A stretch of 50,615 nt of DNA from a bacterium (Candidatus Blackallbacteria) CG13_big_fil_rev_8_21_14_2_50_49_14 (GCA_002783405.1 PFGG01000013.1:34203-84817), one strand, 5' to 3'; shown: positions 16,169 to 25,019, counted from the first letter of the stretch. Notes: generated by a model from the letters alone, not told the origin. Numbers and translations: made by a program.

Positions 16169-18415
16169 GTGAAATTCGCGCAAAGGAAAAATTTTCGCTT
16201 GTCTGCAGAACAGAATACCCCTTCGCCAGATTTTTCACTCTTTCCTGAGCTTTCAGGCGAAGAGGCGGTTGAGATCACGCTGCTCAGTGATTGGGAGCAG
16301 TCTCAGACCCAAGCGACAAATCCTGAAATGGGCGAAACTCTGAAAGCCGAGCGGGAAAAATACGCCATGTTGGGAACCGTGGGTTCGGGGGCGATGGGTG
16401 AGGTGCTCTTGGCCCGCGACCAAAATCTGCACCGCAAAGTGGCCTATAAAAAAATCCACACGGATATGAACCAAAACCGCAAGGTGATGGATCGTTTCTT
16501 CACCGAGGCCCAAATTACAGCCCAATTGGATCATCCCAATATTGTGCCGATTTACAGCCTTGAAATTACGGCCCGGGGTGAAATTGGCTATTCCATGAAA
16601 CTGATTCATGGCAAAACCCTGAAAGATCTGATTCGTGAGGCCCGTGCCCAATACGACCAAACGGGCAAAGTGGACGAAGAACACAGTTTAAGGGTGATGT
16701 TGGATCATTTCCTCAAGGTCTGCGATGCCATGCATTACAGCCATAAAAAAGGCGTGATTCACCGTGATTTAAAGCCCGCCAATATTATGATTGGCCCCTA
16801 TAACGAAGTCTATGTGATGGATTGGGGCATTGCCAAAGTCATTCAGCAGGCCGAACCCCCTGTCGATGAAGAAATTGTGCGCCTGATTAAGACCGATCTC
16901 AACGAACCCCCGATGGAGCGCACCCAATTGGGACAAATTCTGGGCACGCCCCGCTATATGTCTCCCCAACAGGCTGCTGGTAAAAACGACCTGCTCGATG
17001 GTCGCAGTGATCAATTTTCACTCGGTTTGATTCTGTTTGAACTGATCACCCTGAAACCGGCTTTTCATGCCACTGAGCCGATAGAACTGATCAAAAAAGT
17101 GCTCAAGGCCGAACTTGAACCCTTTCAGCATTATGTTGCCAAACAGCCCCTGCCCTTTGAATTGCAGGCGATTGTTCACAAAGCGACAGCCCAGAAGGCC
17201 CCCGATCGCTATGCCAGCGTGGCAGAGCTGGCCGATGACCTGCGCCGGTTTTTGCGCGGGGAAGCGGTGCTTGCGCAACCCGATACCTCGCTGCAAAAGG
17301 TTTTGCGCTGGGTGGGGCGGCACCGCCAAATTACCCTGGGTTTGGTTTTTGGGCTTTTTTCGCTGAGTGCAGGGATTTTGATCTGGAGTTTGTATCAACA
17401 GCAGCAGGCCATGCAGCGTGCCCAGGCCCATGAAAAGAAATTGAGTCAATACCTGATGGGGGTTTCCAAACGCGCAGAATTGATTGACGCCCAGTTCAAA
17501 AATTTTGAAGCCCTTTTGGAACGCCTCTCAGGGGCGGCTGAAACGGTTTTGGAATTTGGGGTGCCCAGTCGCGAACCCTTTTATACCTATCTGGATTTTT
17601 ACAATCCCCGCACCGCTCCCCCTGATTTGCGCTATTCCAGCTATTACAAAGCGAAAATCAGCAGCGATTGGCTGACCTTTAAGCTCTCTCCGGGGGTTGA
17701 AAAAGCTGAACTTGAACCCTTGATTCGAAAACTCAGCCCCCTGCGGCATGTCTTTCGCCATATTGCCCTGCAAAGCCAGGGACAGGATTTGGTGGGGCTT
17801 TCAGAACAAGCGGTGCGAAAACAAATTCTCGACAAGGGCGTGCCTTTGATTTGGGCCTATTTGGGTCTGAAGCAAGGGCTGCTGGTCAATTACCCTGGCA
17901 ATACGGGCTATAAGGCGGCCTATGATGCCCGCAAACGGCCTTGGTATACCCTTTCTCTGCATCAGAAAGGCCCCCGCTGGCAAAGCCCCTATATTGATAC
18001 CTCGGGGGGAGGGTGGGTTTTGCCCTGTACCCAACCGCTCTATGATTCAAAAAGACAATTTTTGGGGGTGGCAGGTGCTGAAATGACCCTGGATTATATC
18101 AAAACACATTTTTTAGAAATCAAAGACAGGCCAGGCATCCTCAACAGCTATCTTTTGGATCAGCAGGGAAGAGTGGTGGCCAGTACGCTTGAAAAATCTG
18201 AGCACTTCGCCGTCGGAACCCTGGTCGAAACTGCGCGGGAACTCAAAGCCTATCCCCGCCCAGAGGTGGTTGCACAAATCATGAAATCCCCCTCAGGCTA
18301 TCTTGAAGACAAGGATAAAAAAGGGCCAAGGGTTTTGGCCTATTACCAATTGCATTCCCTGGGCTGGTATTATTTGGTGGAAGCAGATACCCAAAAGCTG
18401 GGCATTGCAGATTGA
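16169..18415 (+). CDS. Transmembrane Ser/Thr protein kinase with Cache sensor domain, 748 aa
   Basis: Residues about 66-345 form a Hanks-type kinase: glycine loop GTVGSGAMGEV (69-79), catalytic Lys94 in VAYKK, alpha-C Glu113, HRDLKPAN (198-205) and DWG (218-220) in place of DFG, with Thr/Arg-rich activation segment GTPRYMSPQQ. A membrane helix lies near 388-410. The outside part is a double-Cache-like sensor with the classical RKRPWY, then PYIDTSGG, and FLGVAGAEMTLDYI. The protein should sense an external small molecule and phosphorylate cytoplasmic targets. The GTG at 16169 lacks a ribosome site; a TTG at 16199 with AAAGGA upstream is an alternative, and neither affects the kinase. Pairing a kinase with Cache is less common than PASTA or propeller sensors. 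Confidence 0.9.
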   Translation: MKFAQRKNFRLSAEQNTPSPDFSLFPELSGEEAVEITLLSDWEQSQTQATNPEMGETLKAEREKYAMLGTVGSGAMGEVLLARDQNLHRKVAYKKIHTDMNQNRKVMDRFFTEAQITAQLDHPNIVPIYSLEITARGEIGYSMKLIHGKTLKDLIREARAQYDQTGKVDEEHSLRVMLDHFLKVCDAMHYSHKKGVIHRDLKPANIMIGPYNEVYVMDWGIAKVIQQAEPPVDEEIVRLIKTDLNEPPMERTQLGQILGTPRYMSPQQAAGKNDLLDGRSDQFSLGLILFELITLKPAFHATEPIELIKKVLKAELEPFQHYVAKQPLPFELQAIVHKATAQKAPDRYASVAELADDLRRFLRGEAVLAQPDTSLQKVLRWVGRHRQITLGLVFGLFSLSAGILIWSLYQQQQAMQRAQAHEKKLSQYLMGVSKRAELIDAQFKNFEALLERLSGAAETVLEFGVPSREPFYTYLDFYNPRTAPPDLRYSSYYKAKISSDWLTFKLSPGVEKAELEPLIRKLSPLRHVFRHIALQSQGQDLVGLSEQAVRKQILDKGVPLIWAYLGLKQGLLVNYPGNTGYKAAYDARKRPWYTLSLHQKGPRWQSPYIDTSGGGWVLPCTQPLYDSKRQFLGVAGAEMTLDYIKTHFLEIKDRPGILNSYLLDQQGRVVASTLEKSEHFAVGTLVETARELKAYPRPEVVAQIMKSPSGYLEDKDKKGPRVLAYYQLHSLGWYYLVEADTQKLGIAD

Positions 18416-18483
18416 TTCGCTTGCCGAGCCCCTGGGCTCAGGCTATTCTGAAACCAGTGAAATAGATAAAGGAAGCGTACCCG

Positions 18484-18771
18484 ATGGCTCCAGAAGAAAC
18501 TGAAAACGAAATCACCCAAGCCCAAAGCATTGATGTGCATGATCTTGAAACCTTAAAAAAACTGTGGTTTATGCTCAAAAATACCCAGAGCCAGGATGAA
18601 ATCTTTGCGGTGATTCGGCTGCTGCTCGACAGTTTACCCTATGATTGGGTTGATAAAAATGAAAACTGGCTGATGATTTCACAGCAGATTGAACAATTCG
18701 GAGAAAGCGAATTGGCCAGCTTGTTCAAGCTGGCCAACCAACGCTGTTTTCAATTGTCTTTGAAGGCTTAA
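18484..18771 (+). CDS. Unknown small acidic protein, 95 aa
   Basis: No family is recognised. GGAAG lies 8 bases before the ATG. The protein is acidic and helical, with Leu/Trp-rich patches (LETLKKLWFMLKN, LLLDSLPYDWVDKN) and no membrane segment. It follows the kinase by 68 bp on the same strand and may be co-transcribed, which would make it a candidate partner or substrate, though only by position. Its last 4 bases overlap the convergent end of nusG. Confidence 0.65.
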   Translation: MAPEETENEITQAQSIDVHDLETLKKLWFMLKNTQSQDEIFAVIRLLLDSLPYDWVDKNENWLMISQQIEQFGESELASLFKLANQRCFQLSLKA

Positions 18772-19319
18772 ACTTTGTTGATTTGACCGAATTCCAGTTC
18801 CACGGGTGTGGAACGGCCAAAGATAGAAACTGAAACTTTGACCTTGCCACGCTCGGGGCTGACTTCGATGATTTTTCCGTTGAAGTCTTGGAAAGGGCCG
18901 CTGGTGATTTTGACTTCGTCAGCGATTTTATAATCAAACTCAATCCGGGCCTTGCGTGAAGATGCACGTTTGAGAATTTTCTTGACTTCACGTGGGCTGA
19001 GGGGAACCGGACGGCTGCCTGCGCCTACGAAACTGGTTACGCCAGGGGTATTGCGCACCACGTGCCAGGAATCATCGTCGAGAATCATTTCAACCAGCAC
19101 ATAGCCGGGGAAAATCTTTTTGGTTTTTTCGGTACGTTTGCCGTCTTTGAGTTCAATTACTTTTTCTTCGGGCACTTCAATATTGAAAATGCGGTTGTCC
19201 ATGCCCATCGATTCTGAGCGGCGCAGGAGGTTCTGTTTGACCTTGCTTTCGTGGCCGGAATAGGTATGCACGACATACCAGCGCTTGCCTTGGGTTTCTG
19301 TATTGGTAAGATTCATCAT
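18768..19319 (-). CDS. nusG: Transcription antitermination/termination factor NusG, 183 aa
   Basis: NusG binds RNA polymerase and couples it to Rho and ribosomes. The NGN domain starts at KRWYVVHTYSGHESKVK and contains KKIFPGYVLVEM and VRNTPGVTSFVG. A KOW domain follows with GPFQDFNGKIIEV. The size is normal. It lies 21 bp after secE, the usual pair. The expected next genes (rplK, rplA) are absent, since the gene ends against a convergent ORF. GAGG lies about 10 bases before the first of two adjacent ATG codons. Confidence 0.97.
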   Translation of the reverse strand: MMNLTNTETQGKRWYVVHTYSGHESKVKQNLLRRSESMGMDNRIFNIEVPEEKVIELKDGKRTEKTKKIFPGYVLVEMILDDDSWHVVRNTPGVTSFVGAGSRPVPLSPREVKKILKRASSRKARIEFDYKIADEVKITSGPFQDFNGKIIEVSPERGKVKVSVSIFGRSTPVELEFGQINKV

Positions 19320-19340
19320 AGTCTGTGAGCCTCTTTATGC

Positions 19341-19622
19341 CTATTTTTGAAAGATAAAATGCAGGAGCCAGCCGGAAAACAAATCGTAACCCTTTACCAG
19401 CAAAATAATAAACACCACCGTTACCAGGACAACAATAGACTCGTTGAGGGCCTGTTTGCGGGTGGGCCACTGAATTTTTTTAAATTCAGTCCAGGAATCT
19501 TTGCTGAATTGCGTGAATTCCTGTATGGGGTTTTTACTCGCTTCTTTTTCTTTTTTCTCCTTGGGTTTGGCCTTGGTTGTTTTTTCTGTTTCTGAAACGT
19601 CTTTTTTAGTTGCTTTGGACAT
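19341..19622 (-). CDS. secE: Preprotein translocase subunit SecE, 93 aa
   Basis: Essential small membrane subunit of the SecYEG translocon. A Lys/Glu-rich N-terminal extension of about 30 residues precedes the conserved amphipathic helix FSKDSWTEFKKIQWPTRKQA and a single membrane helix (SIVVLVTVVFIILLVKGYDL). The length and the single-helix layout are typical outside enterobacteria. It is followed by nusG and preceded by tRNA-Trp, a common bacterial order; rpmG, often found in between, is missing. Confidence 0.96.
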   Translation of the reverse strand: MSKATKKDVSETEKTTKAKPKEKKEKEASKNPIQEFTQFSKDSWTEFKKIQWPTRKQALNESIVVLVTVVFIILLVKGYDLFSGWLLHFIFQK

Positions 19623-19652
19623 AGATCTGGTTATTTTCCTTTACGATCTGAG

Positions 19653-19725
19653 CGCGTCCTGAAGGACTCGAACCCTCGACATGCGGTTTTGGAGACCGCC
19701 GTTCTACCAACTGAACTAAGGACGC
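19653..19725 (-). tRNA. trnW: tRNA-Trp (anticodon CCA), copy 1
   Basis: The minus strand folds into a full cloverleaf of 73 bases: acceptor GCGTCCT/AGGACGC, D stem GTTC/GAAC, anticodon stem GCGGT/ACCGC with loop CTCCAAA giving anticodon CCA, T stem GAGGG/CCTTC with loop TTCGAGT. The discriminator is G, and the 3' CCA is not encoded. It lies 31 bp upstream of secE. Confidence 0.96.
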
Positions 19726-19820
19726 TCACATTTATCCCATGTTCAAAAACCCTTGCTACAGGGATGGGTGGGGGGGGTGAATGTATAATAACAGATTTTA
19801 AGATCGGAAAGAAGGGGAAG

Positions 19821-19893
19821 CGCGCCCTGGAGGACTCGAACCCCCGACATGCGGTTTTGGAGACCGCCGTTCTACCAACTGAACTAAGGACGC
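19821..19893 (-). tRNA. trnW: tRNA-Trp (anticodon CCA), copy 2
   Basis: A second 73-base cloverleaf, 95 bp upstream of copy 1, with the same anticodon CCA. It differs from copy 1 at three positions, all in stems. The T stem is GGGGG/CCTCC, a paired A-U to G-C change. One acceptor pair is U-G instead of U-A. The paired T-stem change argues that both copies are under selection to fold. Confidence 0.95.
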
Positions 19894-19933
19894 AAAGAAT
19901 ACTTTTTCAAGATACCATACTGGCATCGGGCTT

Positions 19934-20452
19934 TCAATGAGATTGAAGTGAATCCTGGGTGGCATCTTCTGTGCTGGGGTGGTTGCCCCCACAGGGCAGG
20001 CTGATAAACCGCGCCCGTGCGCGGTGATACAAGGGGTCACAGCGTTCGGGCAAAAGCGGCCCTTCCCAAAGCGGGGCAGGGGCTACCTTCGGATAATAGG
20101 GGGGCAGGTGGTTCTGAATGCAGCCTGCTCCCCCTTCAAGATCCAGGGCTCCAAAGACAATTCGGCCCACGCCGTGCAAGAGCAAGCTGCCAAAGCACAT
20201 CAGGCAGGGTTCGAGGCTGCTGTAGCAGGTCATTTCAGCTGCTCGGGGCCAAAGGGCAGCTGGAACGCGCTTGATCGCTTCGATTTCTCCATGGCCGCCG
20301 GGATTATAAACCGGCACCAGCAAAGCATTGCGCCCTTCGGCGATGATTTCACCGTCCAGCACGATCAAAGAGCCAATCGGCATATTGCCTGCGGCTTCTG
20401 CTTCCTGGGCCAGCTCCACAGCGCGGTTGAGAAAAGCCCGATCGTCTCTCAC
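19934..20452 (-). CDS. Zinc nucleoside/tRNA deaminase-family protein, 172 aa
   Basis: A member of the cytidine deaminase fold, TadA/guanine-deaminase branch. Zinc ligands are His in GGHGEIEAIKR and two Cys in SSLEPCLMCFGSL. The Glu of HGE is the proton shuttle, and the family's usual HAE reads HGE. The N-terminus RAVELAQEAEAAGNMPIGSLIVLDG is typical. It may deaminate a free purine or nucleoside rather than tRNA, given its C-terminal extension. The GTG start overlaps the argS stop by one base, with GAGG 7 bases upstream inside argS, so the two are coupled. Confidence 0.85.
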   Translation of the reverse strand: MRDDRAFLNRAVELAQEAEAAGNMPIGSLIVLDGEIIAEGRNALLVPVYNPGGHGEIEAIKRVPAALWPRAAEMTCYSSLEPCLMCFGSLLLHGVGRIVFGALDLEGGAGCIQNHLPPYYPKVAPAPLWEGPLLPERCDPLYHRARARFISLPCGGNHPSTEDATQDSLQSH

Positions 20453-22206
20453 TACATAACCTCAGGGGCTGAAATGCCGAAGACATCGACCAAGAGATTG
20501 CGCAAAACAATTTGGGTGCCCTTGACCAGATTCAAACGGGCCAGACTGAGGGCGATTTCGGCTTCTGTCACTTCTTGTTTCTCATCTTTTTCAAACAGCA
20601 CCCGGCATTGCTTGTAAAACGAGTGAAACTGCGCTGCCAATTCCTGCCCATAGGTGGCCAGGCGGTGGGGTTCCCGTTGTTTGGCTGCAAAGCTCAGCTC
20701 ATCGGGATAGGAGAGCAGTTTGAGCAGCAGGCTGCGCTCTTCGGGGGCTTCGAGCACGCTTAAATCGGCATCTGACCAAGCTGAAGCATCATAGCGGGTG
20801 ACGTCGGCTGCGTTTCTGAAAATACTGCAAATCCGGGCGTGGGCATATTGCACATAAAAGACCGGGTTTTCAGAGTTTTGAGCTTTCGCCAGTTCCAGGT
20901 CAAAATCCAGAGTCACATCGGCACTGCGCTGCATCAGCAAAAAGCGCGTGGCATCGGTACCGACTTCTTCGAGCACCTCACCAAAGGTGATCATTTCGCC
21001 TGTCCGTTTGGACATGCGCACTTTCTCGCCGTTGCGGTAGAGGTTGACCATTTGCCCCAACAGCACTTCGAGTGCGTCAGCAGGGTAACCCAGGGCCTGT
21101 ACAGCGGCTTTCATGCGGGCGATATAGCCGTGGTGATCGGCTCCCCAGATATTGATCAGCCGATCATAGCCCCGGCGCAGCTTGTCCCAGTGGTAGGCGA
21201 TATCATTGGCGAAATAGGTGGTGCTGCCATCCTGCTTGATCAAGACCCGATCCTGATCGTCGCCATAATCGCTGGTGCGAAACCAAAGCGCACCTTCTTC
21301 CTGATAGGTTTTGCCAGATTCCTGCAGGTGTTGGAGGGCTTCTTTGACTGCTTCCTGATGGTGCAGGCGGCTTTCAGGGAACCATTCATCAAAGACCACA
21401 CCAAAGTGTTTGAGCTGTTCCTGTTGTTCTGACAAAATCGCGGCTTTGGCATATTCACTGAAATATTCAGGTGCAGCTTCGATCTGTTGATTTTTTTGGT
21501 TTTCAAACAGGCGTTGCCCCAGCACTTCAATATACTGCCCATGGTAAAAACGCACCTTGACCTTTTCACCGGCTGTTTTTTCAGCCTGGTAGCTCTCGAT
21601 CAGGGCTTGGGCTTCGGCTGAAAGCGCTTCACCGGCCTGGGCCAGGGCCTGAAAATAACAGGCCTGAACAGATTTGCCCAAATTCTGAACCTGTGCGCCC
21701 GTATCGTTGATATAAAATTCGGTTTCGGTCTGGTAGCCCGCCAGGCGCATCAGCCGGGCCAGGCAATCCCCTAAAACGGCCCAGCGGCCATGGCCAAAAT
21801 GCAGGGGGCCGGTGGGGTTGGCAGAGACATATTCCACCAGATAGCGGTGCTGATCCTGGGGGGCTTGGCGGCCAAATTCCCGGTCGGCGGCAATCAGGGC
21901 TTTGAGCTGTTCCTGTAACCAGGGAGCTGCCAGTCGAAAATTAATAAAGCCCGGCCCTGCAATCGAGATTTCTTGAAAGAGCGGGCTTTGCAGATGTTCG
22001 ACCAGGGTTTCTGCCAATTTGCGGGGCGGCAGGCCGGCTTGTTTGGTCAGCACCATGGCGAGATTGGAAGCATAATCGCCATGGCTGGGGTCGCGAGGCG
22101 TTTCAACCTTGATTTCCTGAGGCAGATTTTCAAGGCTGACCTGCGCTGAGCTGATCGCTTTTTCGAGGGCCTCTCTGAGCTGAGCGGCGAGTGTGGCTTG
22201 TAACAT
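20452..22206 (-). CDS. argS: Arginyl-tRNA synthetase, 584 aa
   Basis: Charges tRNA-Arg in the cytoplasm. The N-terminal additional domain is followed by the HIGH-type motif in PTGPLHFGHGR (about residues 127-137), TEFYINDTGAQ, and the KMSKS-type loop VRMSKRTGEM (about 395-404). The C-terminal anticodon-binding domain ends in GISAPEVM, as usual for ArgS. The ATG at 22206 has AAGGA 8 bases upstream and is preferred to a longer frame from 22254. It forms an overlapping pair with the downstream deaminase gene. Confidence 0.97.
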   Translation of the reverse strand: MLQATLAAQLREALEKAISSAQVSLENLPQEIKVETPRDPSHGDYASNLAMVLTKQAGLPPRKLAETLVEHLQSPLFQEISIAGPGFINFRLAAPWLQEQLKALIAADREFGRQAPQDQHRYLVEYVSANPTGPLHFGHGRWAVLGDCLARLMRLAGYQTETEFYINDTGAQVQNLGKSVQACYFQALAQAGEALSAEAQALIESYQAEKTAGEKVKVRFYHGQYIEVLGQRLFENQKNQQIEAAPEYFSEYAKAAILSEQQEQLKHFGVVFDEWFPESRLHHQEAVKEALQHLQESGKTYQEEGALWFRTSDYGDDQDRVLIKQDGSTTYFANDIAYHWDKLRRGYDRLINIWGADHHGYIARMKAAVQALGYPADALEVLLGQMVNLYRNGEKVRMSKRTGEMITFGEVLEEVGTDATRFLLMQRSADVTLDFDLELAKAQNSENPVFYVQYAHARICSIFRNAADVTRYDASAWSDADLSVLEAPEERSLLLKLLSYPDELSFAAKQREPHRLATYGQELAAQFHSFYKQCRVLFEKDEKQEVTEAEIALSLARLNLVKGTQIVLRNLLVDVFGISAPEVM

Positions 22207-22289
22207 GCTATGCGTCCTTCTAGTTGGGGCTGAAATTCTATCGGATTCTAACATAGATTTCAGGGGGGGAGACGAATCAGAACGCCGTG

Positions 22290-23933
22290 CTAATGGATCA
22301 GCGAGATAAATTCTGTTTCAAGTTCCTGAAGCATTTCGGGCAAGGATTTCTGGCTGTTGAGGAAATGCTTGAGTTTTTCTTCAAGTTTTAAACTGAAAAA
22401 ATTGAGAATTTCGAGAATTTCGATCAGGAGAAAATTGCTGATATCGCCCTGCAGGCGAATAAAATGATGGCAGAGAATGACCTTCTGATTCTCAGAATCC
22501 AGACGCACGCTGCCAATCGGCATAAAGCGGTTGAAATGCACAAGCAGTTCCCGTACTCTTTGCATTTCTTCAAGCGGGATCTTTAATTCAAGCGGCGCAC
22601 TGAAGGTCAACATCCAGGTGTGGAGGGGCTCAGGGGTTGGGGTTTGCCAGTCTTTGTGGGCCTGAATCAAGAGGCGGGTTTTGTTGTGGGGCAATTGCAC
22701 CTGTAAAAAACCGGGCTCGGTGGCGAGTGGCTCTTGGGCCAGGGATTGGAATTCAAGAAAATTCAGAATCGTGGTTAATTTTTTCAATTGTGGCCAAATC
22801 AAATCCTGCTGAAGCTCGGGTTTGAGTTCTGGCAGATCGGGGGGCAGTTCGGCCTGGGCATTGGCCTGTTCTGAGAGAAACAATTGGTATTCCAATTTTA
22901 GGTGTTCTTGCGATAACTCCAATTCTTCAAGCCGTTTTTTGACTTCGGTCTGGTATTGAATCAAGCGTTCCTGAAACTGAACGAGATGATTCAGCCCCTG
23001 GTGCAGGCGCAGGAGTTGATTGGGGGTATCCGGGGAAGTTTGGCGCATATTCATGCTTGAATAATCGACGCTGTCGCGTTGCTGATTCAATTCCTGGGCA
23101 TGGCTTTGGGCGCGCAAATGCTCAGATTCCAGCATCTGAAAATAGAAATTGAATTTGGCCCGGCGTTTCAGCAGGCGCTCGTTTTTGCGTTGTTTTTGGT
23201 GTTGGTGGTAGACTGCAAAAAATCCTGGGGTCAGGATCAAGAGCCCCAGATACAGGCCGGTATTGCTGCCGACCCAGGGGGTGGCCAAAGTACTGCAGAC
23301 CACCGATAAAAAACCAATTAAAAAATAGGCCAAACCGTAACGGGAATTGGACGACCATTCATGGGGCGGGACGACCATTTCAGGCAGGGTTCTGCGCGTG
23401 GCTTTCTGGTTCAAAAGCATTCTGAATTGTTTGCGCAGTTCTTGGTAAAATTCAGGTTTCACCGGGGGTTCAGCTGAAAGGATTTTGCTCAGATAGGCCC
23501 TGATTTCAGGCAGGATCTGAGCGAGACAGACGCTAATTTCAAGCGCTGAACGAATATCGGGCCAGGAGACCTCTGTCAGCAGGCCATAGCGGTAATAGAG
23601 TTTTCCTTCTGCTGTAATTTCAAGTGAACCCAGAGGCAGCAACTCGTTTAAATACGAAATCAAGCGTGTGCTTTCGCTGGCCTGTTCTGCTTCAAAATGG
23701 TGGGGAAACTCGCAAAAAAAATACAGAATACCGGCGCTGGGCGGGCTTGAATCCTGAAGCACTCCCACGGGGGGATGGGTCGAAAAGATCTGCAATTCGA
23801 GCGGTTCATGCGAATCAGGATCCAGGCGCAGCACAAGACTTTCCTGATGGTTCTCAAGATTGCTGATCTGGGCTTCGAGTTGTTGTTCGGCCAGTAAAAG
23901 GGCGAGAAGATCCTGCAATAAATAATTTGTCAT
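22290..23933 (-). CDS. Membrane protein with two YbjN/secretion-chaperone-like domains, 547 aa
   Basis: Function unknown. Residues 1 to about 150 and about 410-540 resemble each other (LISYLNELLPLGSLEI against LLVHFNRFMPIGSVRL, each followed by a two-strand segment and a leucine-rich helix). They recall the YbjN/type III chaperone fold. Between them lie two membrane helices (about 195-240: LAYFLIGFLSVVCSTLA and TGLYLGLLILTPGFFAVY) and a long coiled coil (about 245-360), so both similar domains probably face the cytoplasm. The ATG at 23933 is chosen because a TATAAT at 23955-23950 falls inside the longer frame from 23963; this leaves a very short leader and no clear ribosome site. It sits between cysK-like and argS genes on the same strand. 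Confidence 0.7.
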   Translation of the reverse strand: MTNYLLQDLLALLLAEQQLEAQISNLENHQESLVLRLDPDSHEPLELQIFSTHPPVGVLQDSSPPSAGILYFFCEFPHHFEAEQASESTRLISYLNELLPLGSLEITAEGKLYYRYGLLTEVSWPDIRSALEISVCLAQILPEIRAYLSKILSAEPPVKPEFYQELRKQFRMLLNQKATRRTLPEMVVPPHEWSSNSRYGLAYFLIGFLSVVCSTLATPWVGSNTGLYLGLLILTPGFFAVYHQHQKQRKNERLLKRRAKFNFYFQMLESEHLRAQSHAQELNQQRDSVDYSSMNMRQTSPDTPNQLLRLHQGLNHLVQFQERLIQYQTEVKKRLEELELSQEHLKLEYQLFLSEQANAQAELPPDLPELKPELQQDLIWPQLKKLTTILNFLEFQSLAQEPLATEPGFLQVQLPHNKTRLLIQAHKDWQTPTPEPLHTWMLTFSAPLELKIPLEEMQRVRELLVHFNRFMPIGSVRLDSENQKVILCHHFIRLQGDISNFLLIEILEILNFFSLKLEEKLKHFLNSQKSLPEMLQELETEFISLIH

Positions 23934-23984
23934 GAAATTACCCGTAGCTATTATACCTTTCACTCGGCCGAGAGCGCGAGACTT

Positions 23985-25019
23985 TTATATTGCCCAACGG
24001 GCCTGATAATTCTGCATTAAACTTTTAAAGCCTTCTGGCGCGGCATTGAGATTTTTACTCGCCAGAAATTCAGCTTGGTACAATTTTGAGAACGAGCGCT
24101 CACCCAAATCACAGGCAAAGGTGACAATGCGGTGGCCCGGCCCCATGCGCAGGGCGGTTTGTAAAGCTGCCGCCAGATTGAGGGCCGAAGAGCTGCCCAA
24201 AACCAAGGCATCCTGCAGACGGACATAGTGTGCGACACTTACCAATTCCTGATCGGTAATCGTGAGAGCCTGATCGACACGCGCTTTTGCGAAATTGGCA
24301 ACCAGTCGCATAATGCCGATGCCCTCGGTCAGCGAGCTGCCACTGGATTTGAACTCGCCGGTTTTGACATACTGACAGAGCCCAGAACCTTCGGGATCGG
24401 CGAGGATGACCTGTATATTGGCATCCTGTTCCTTTAAATAGGCAGAGGTGCCTCCGATGGTACCGCCCGTACCCGCTGCTGAAACCAGAGCATCGATTCG
24501 GCCTTCGGTTTGAGACCAGATTTCTGGCCCCGTTCCCTGGTAATGGGCTCTGAAATTGCCAAGGTTTTCAAATTGGTTGGCCCACCAATACTGGTTGGGA
24601 TCGGCTTCCGCGATGCGGCGGGCAGTATGGTAAAAGTGATTCTGATTGGCAAAGGGAACGGCATCGACCAAATGCAGTTCGGCCCCATGCAAGGCGATCA
24701 TGCGCTCTTTTTCTGGGGTTTGGCCTTTGGGCATGACCACACGCATTTGGCAACCCACAGCTTTTGCGGCAATCGCAAGGCCAATGCCGGTATTGCCTGC
24801 CGTGCCTTCAATAATTGTCATGCCGGGCTTCAGGGCCCCACTCTCCAGGGCTTCCTGAACCATATTCCAGGCGGCACGGTCTTTGATCGAGCCCCCTGGG
24901 TTAAAATACTCACATTTGATCAGAATTTCACAGCCTGTCAGGCTGCTCAGGGAGGGAACCCGCAATAAGGGGGTTTCGCCAATCAGGTCGGGTAAATTTT
25001 TTGCCATTGCAGTTTTCAT
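23985..25019 (-). CDS. Cysteine synthase-family PLP enzyme, 344 aa
   Basis: A fold-type II PLP enzyme that makes cysteine from O-acetyl- or O-phosphoserine and sulfide. Motifs: PLP Lys in NPGGSIKDRAAW, substrate loop EGTAGNTGIGLA, phosphate-binding AAGTGGTIGGTSA, and a late Ser region LVLGSSSALNL. At 344 residues it is longer than classical CysK (about 310) and resembles the CysK2-like group. AGGAG lies 6 bases before the ATG. It is the first gene of a minus-strand series leading to the YbjN-like gene 51 bp later. Use of a sulfur donor other than sulfide is possible. Confidence 0.88.
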   Translation of the reverse strand: MKTAMAKNLPDLIGETPLLRVPSLSSLTGCEILIKCEYFNPGGSIKDRAAWNMVQEALESGALKPGMTIIEGTAGNTGIGLAIAAKAVGCQMRVVMPKGQTPEKERMIALHGAELHLVDAVPFANQNHFYHTARRIAEADPNQYWWANQFENLGNFRAHYQGTGPEIWSQTEGRIDALVSAAGTGGTIGGTSAYLKEQDANIQVILADPEGSGLCQYVKTGEFKSSGSSLTEGIGIMRLVANFAKARVDQALTITDQELVSVAHYVRLQDALVLGSSSALNLAAALQTALRMGPGHRIVTFACDLGERSFSKLYQAEFLASKNLNAAPEGFKSLMQNYQARWAI

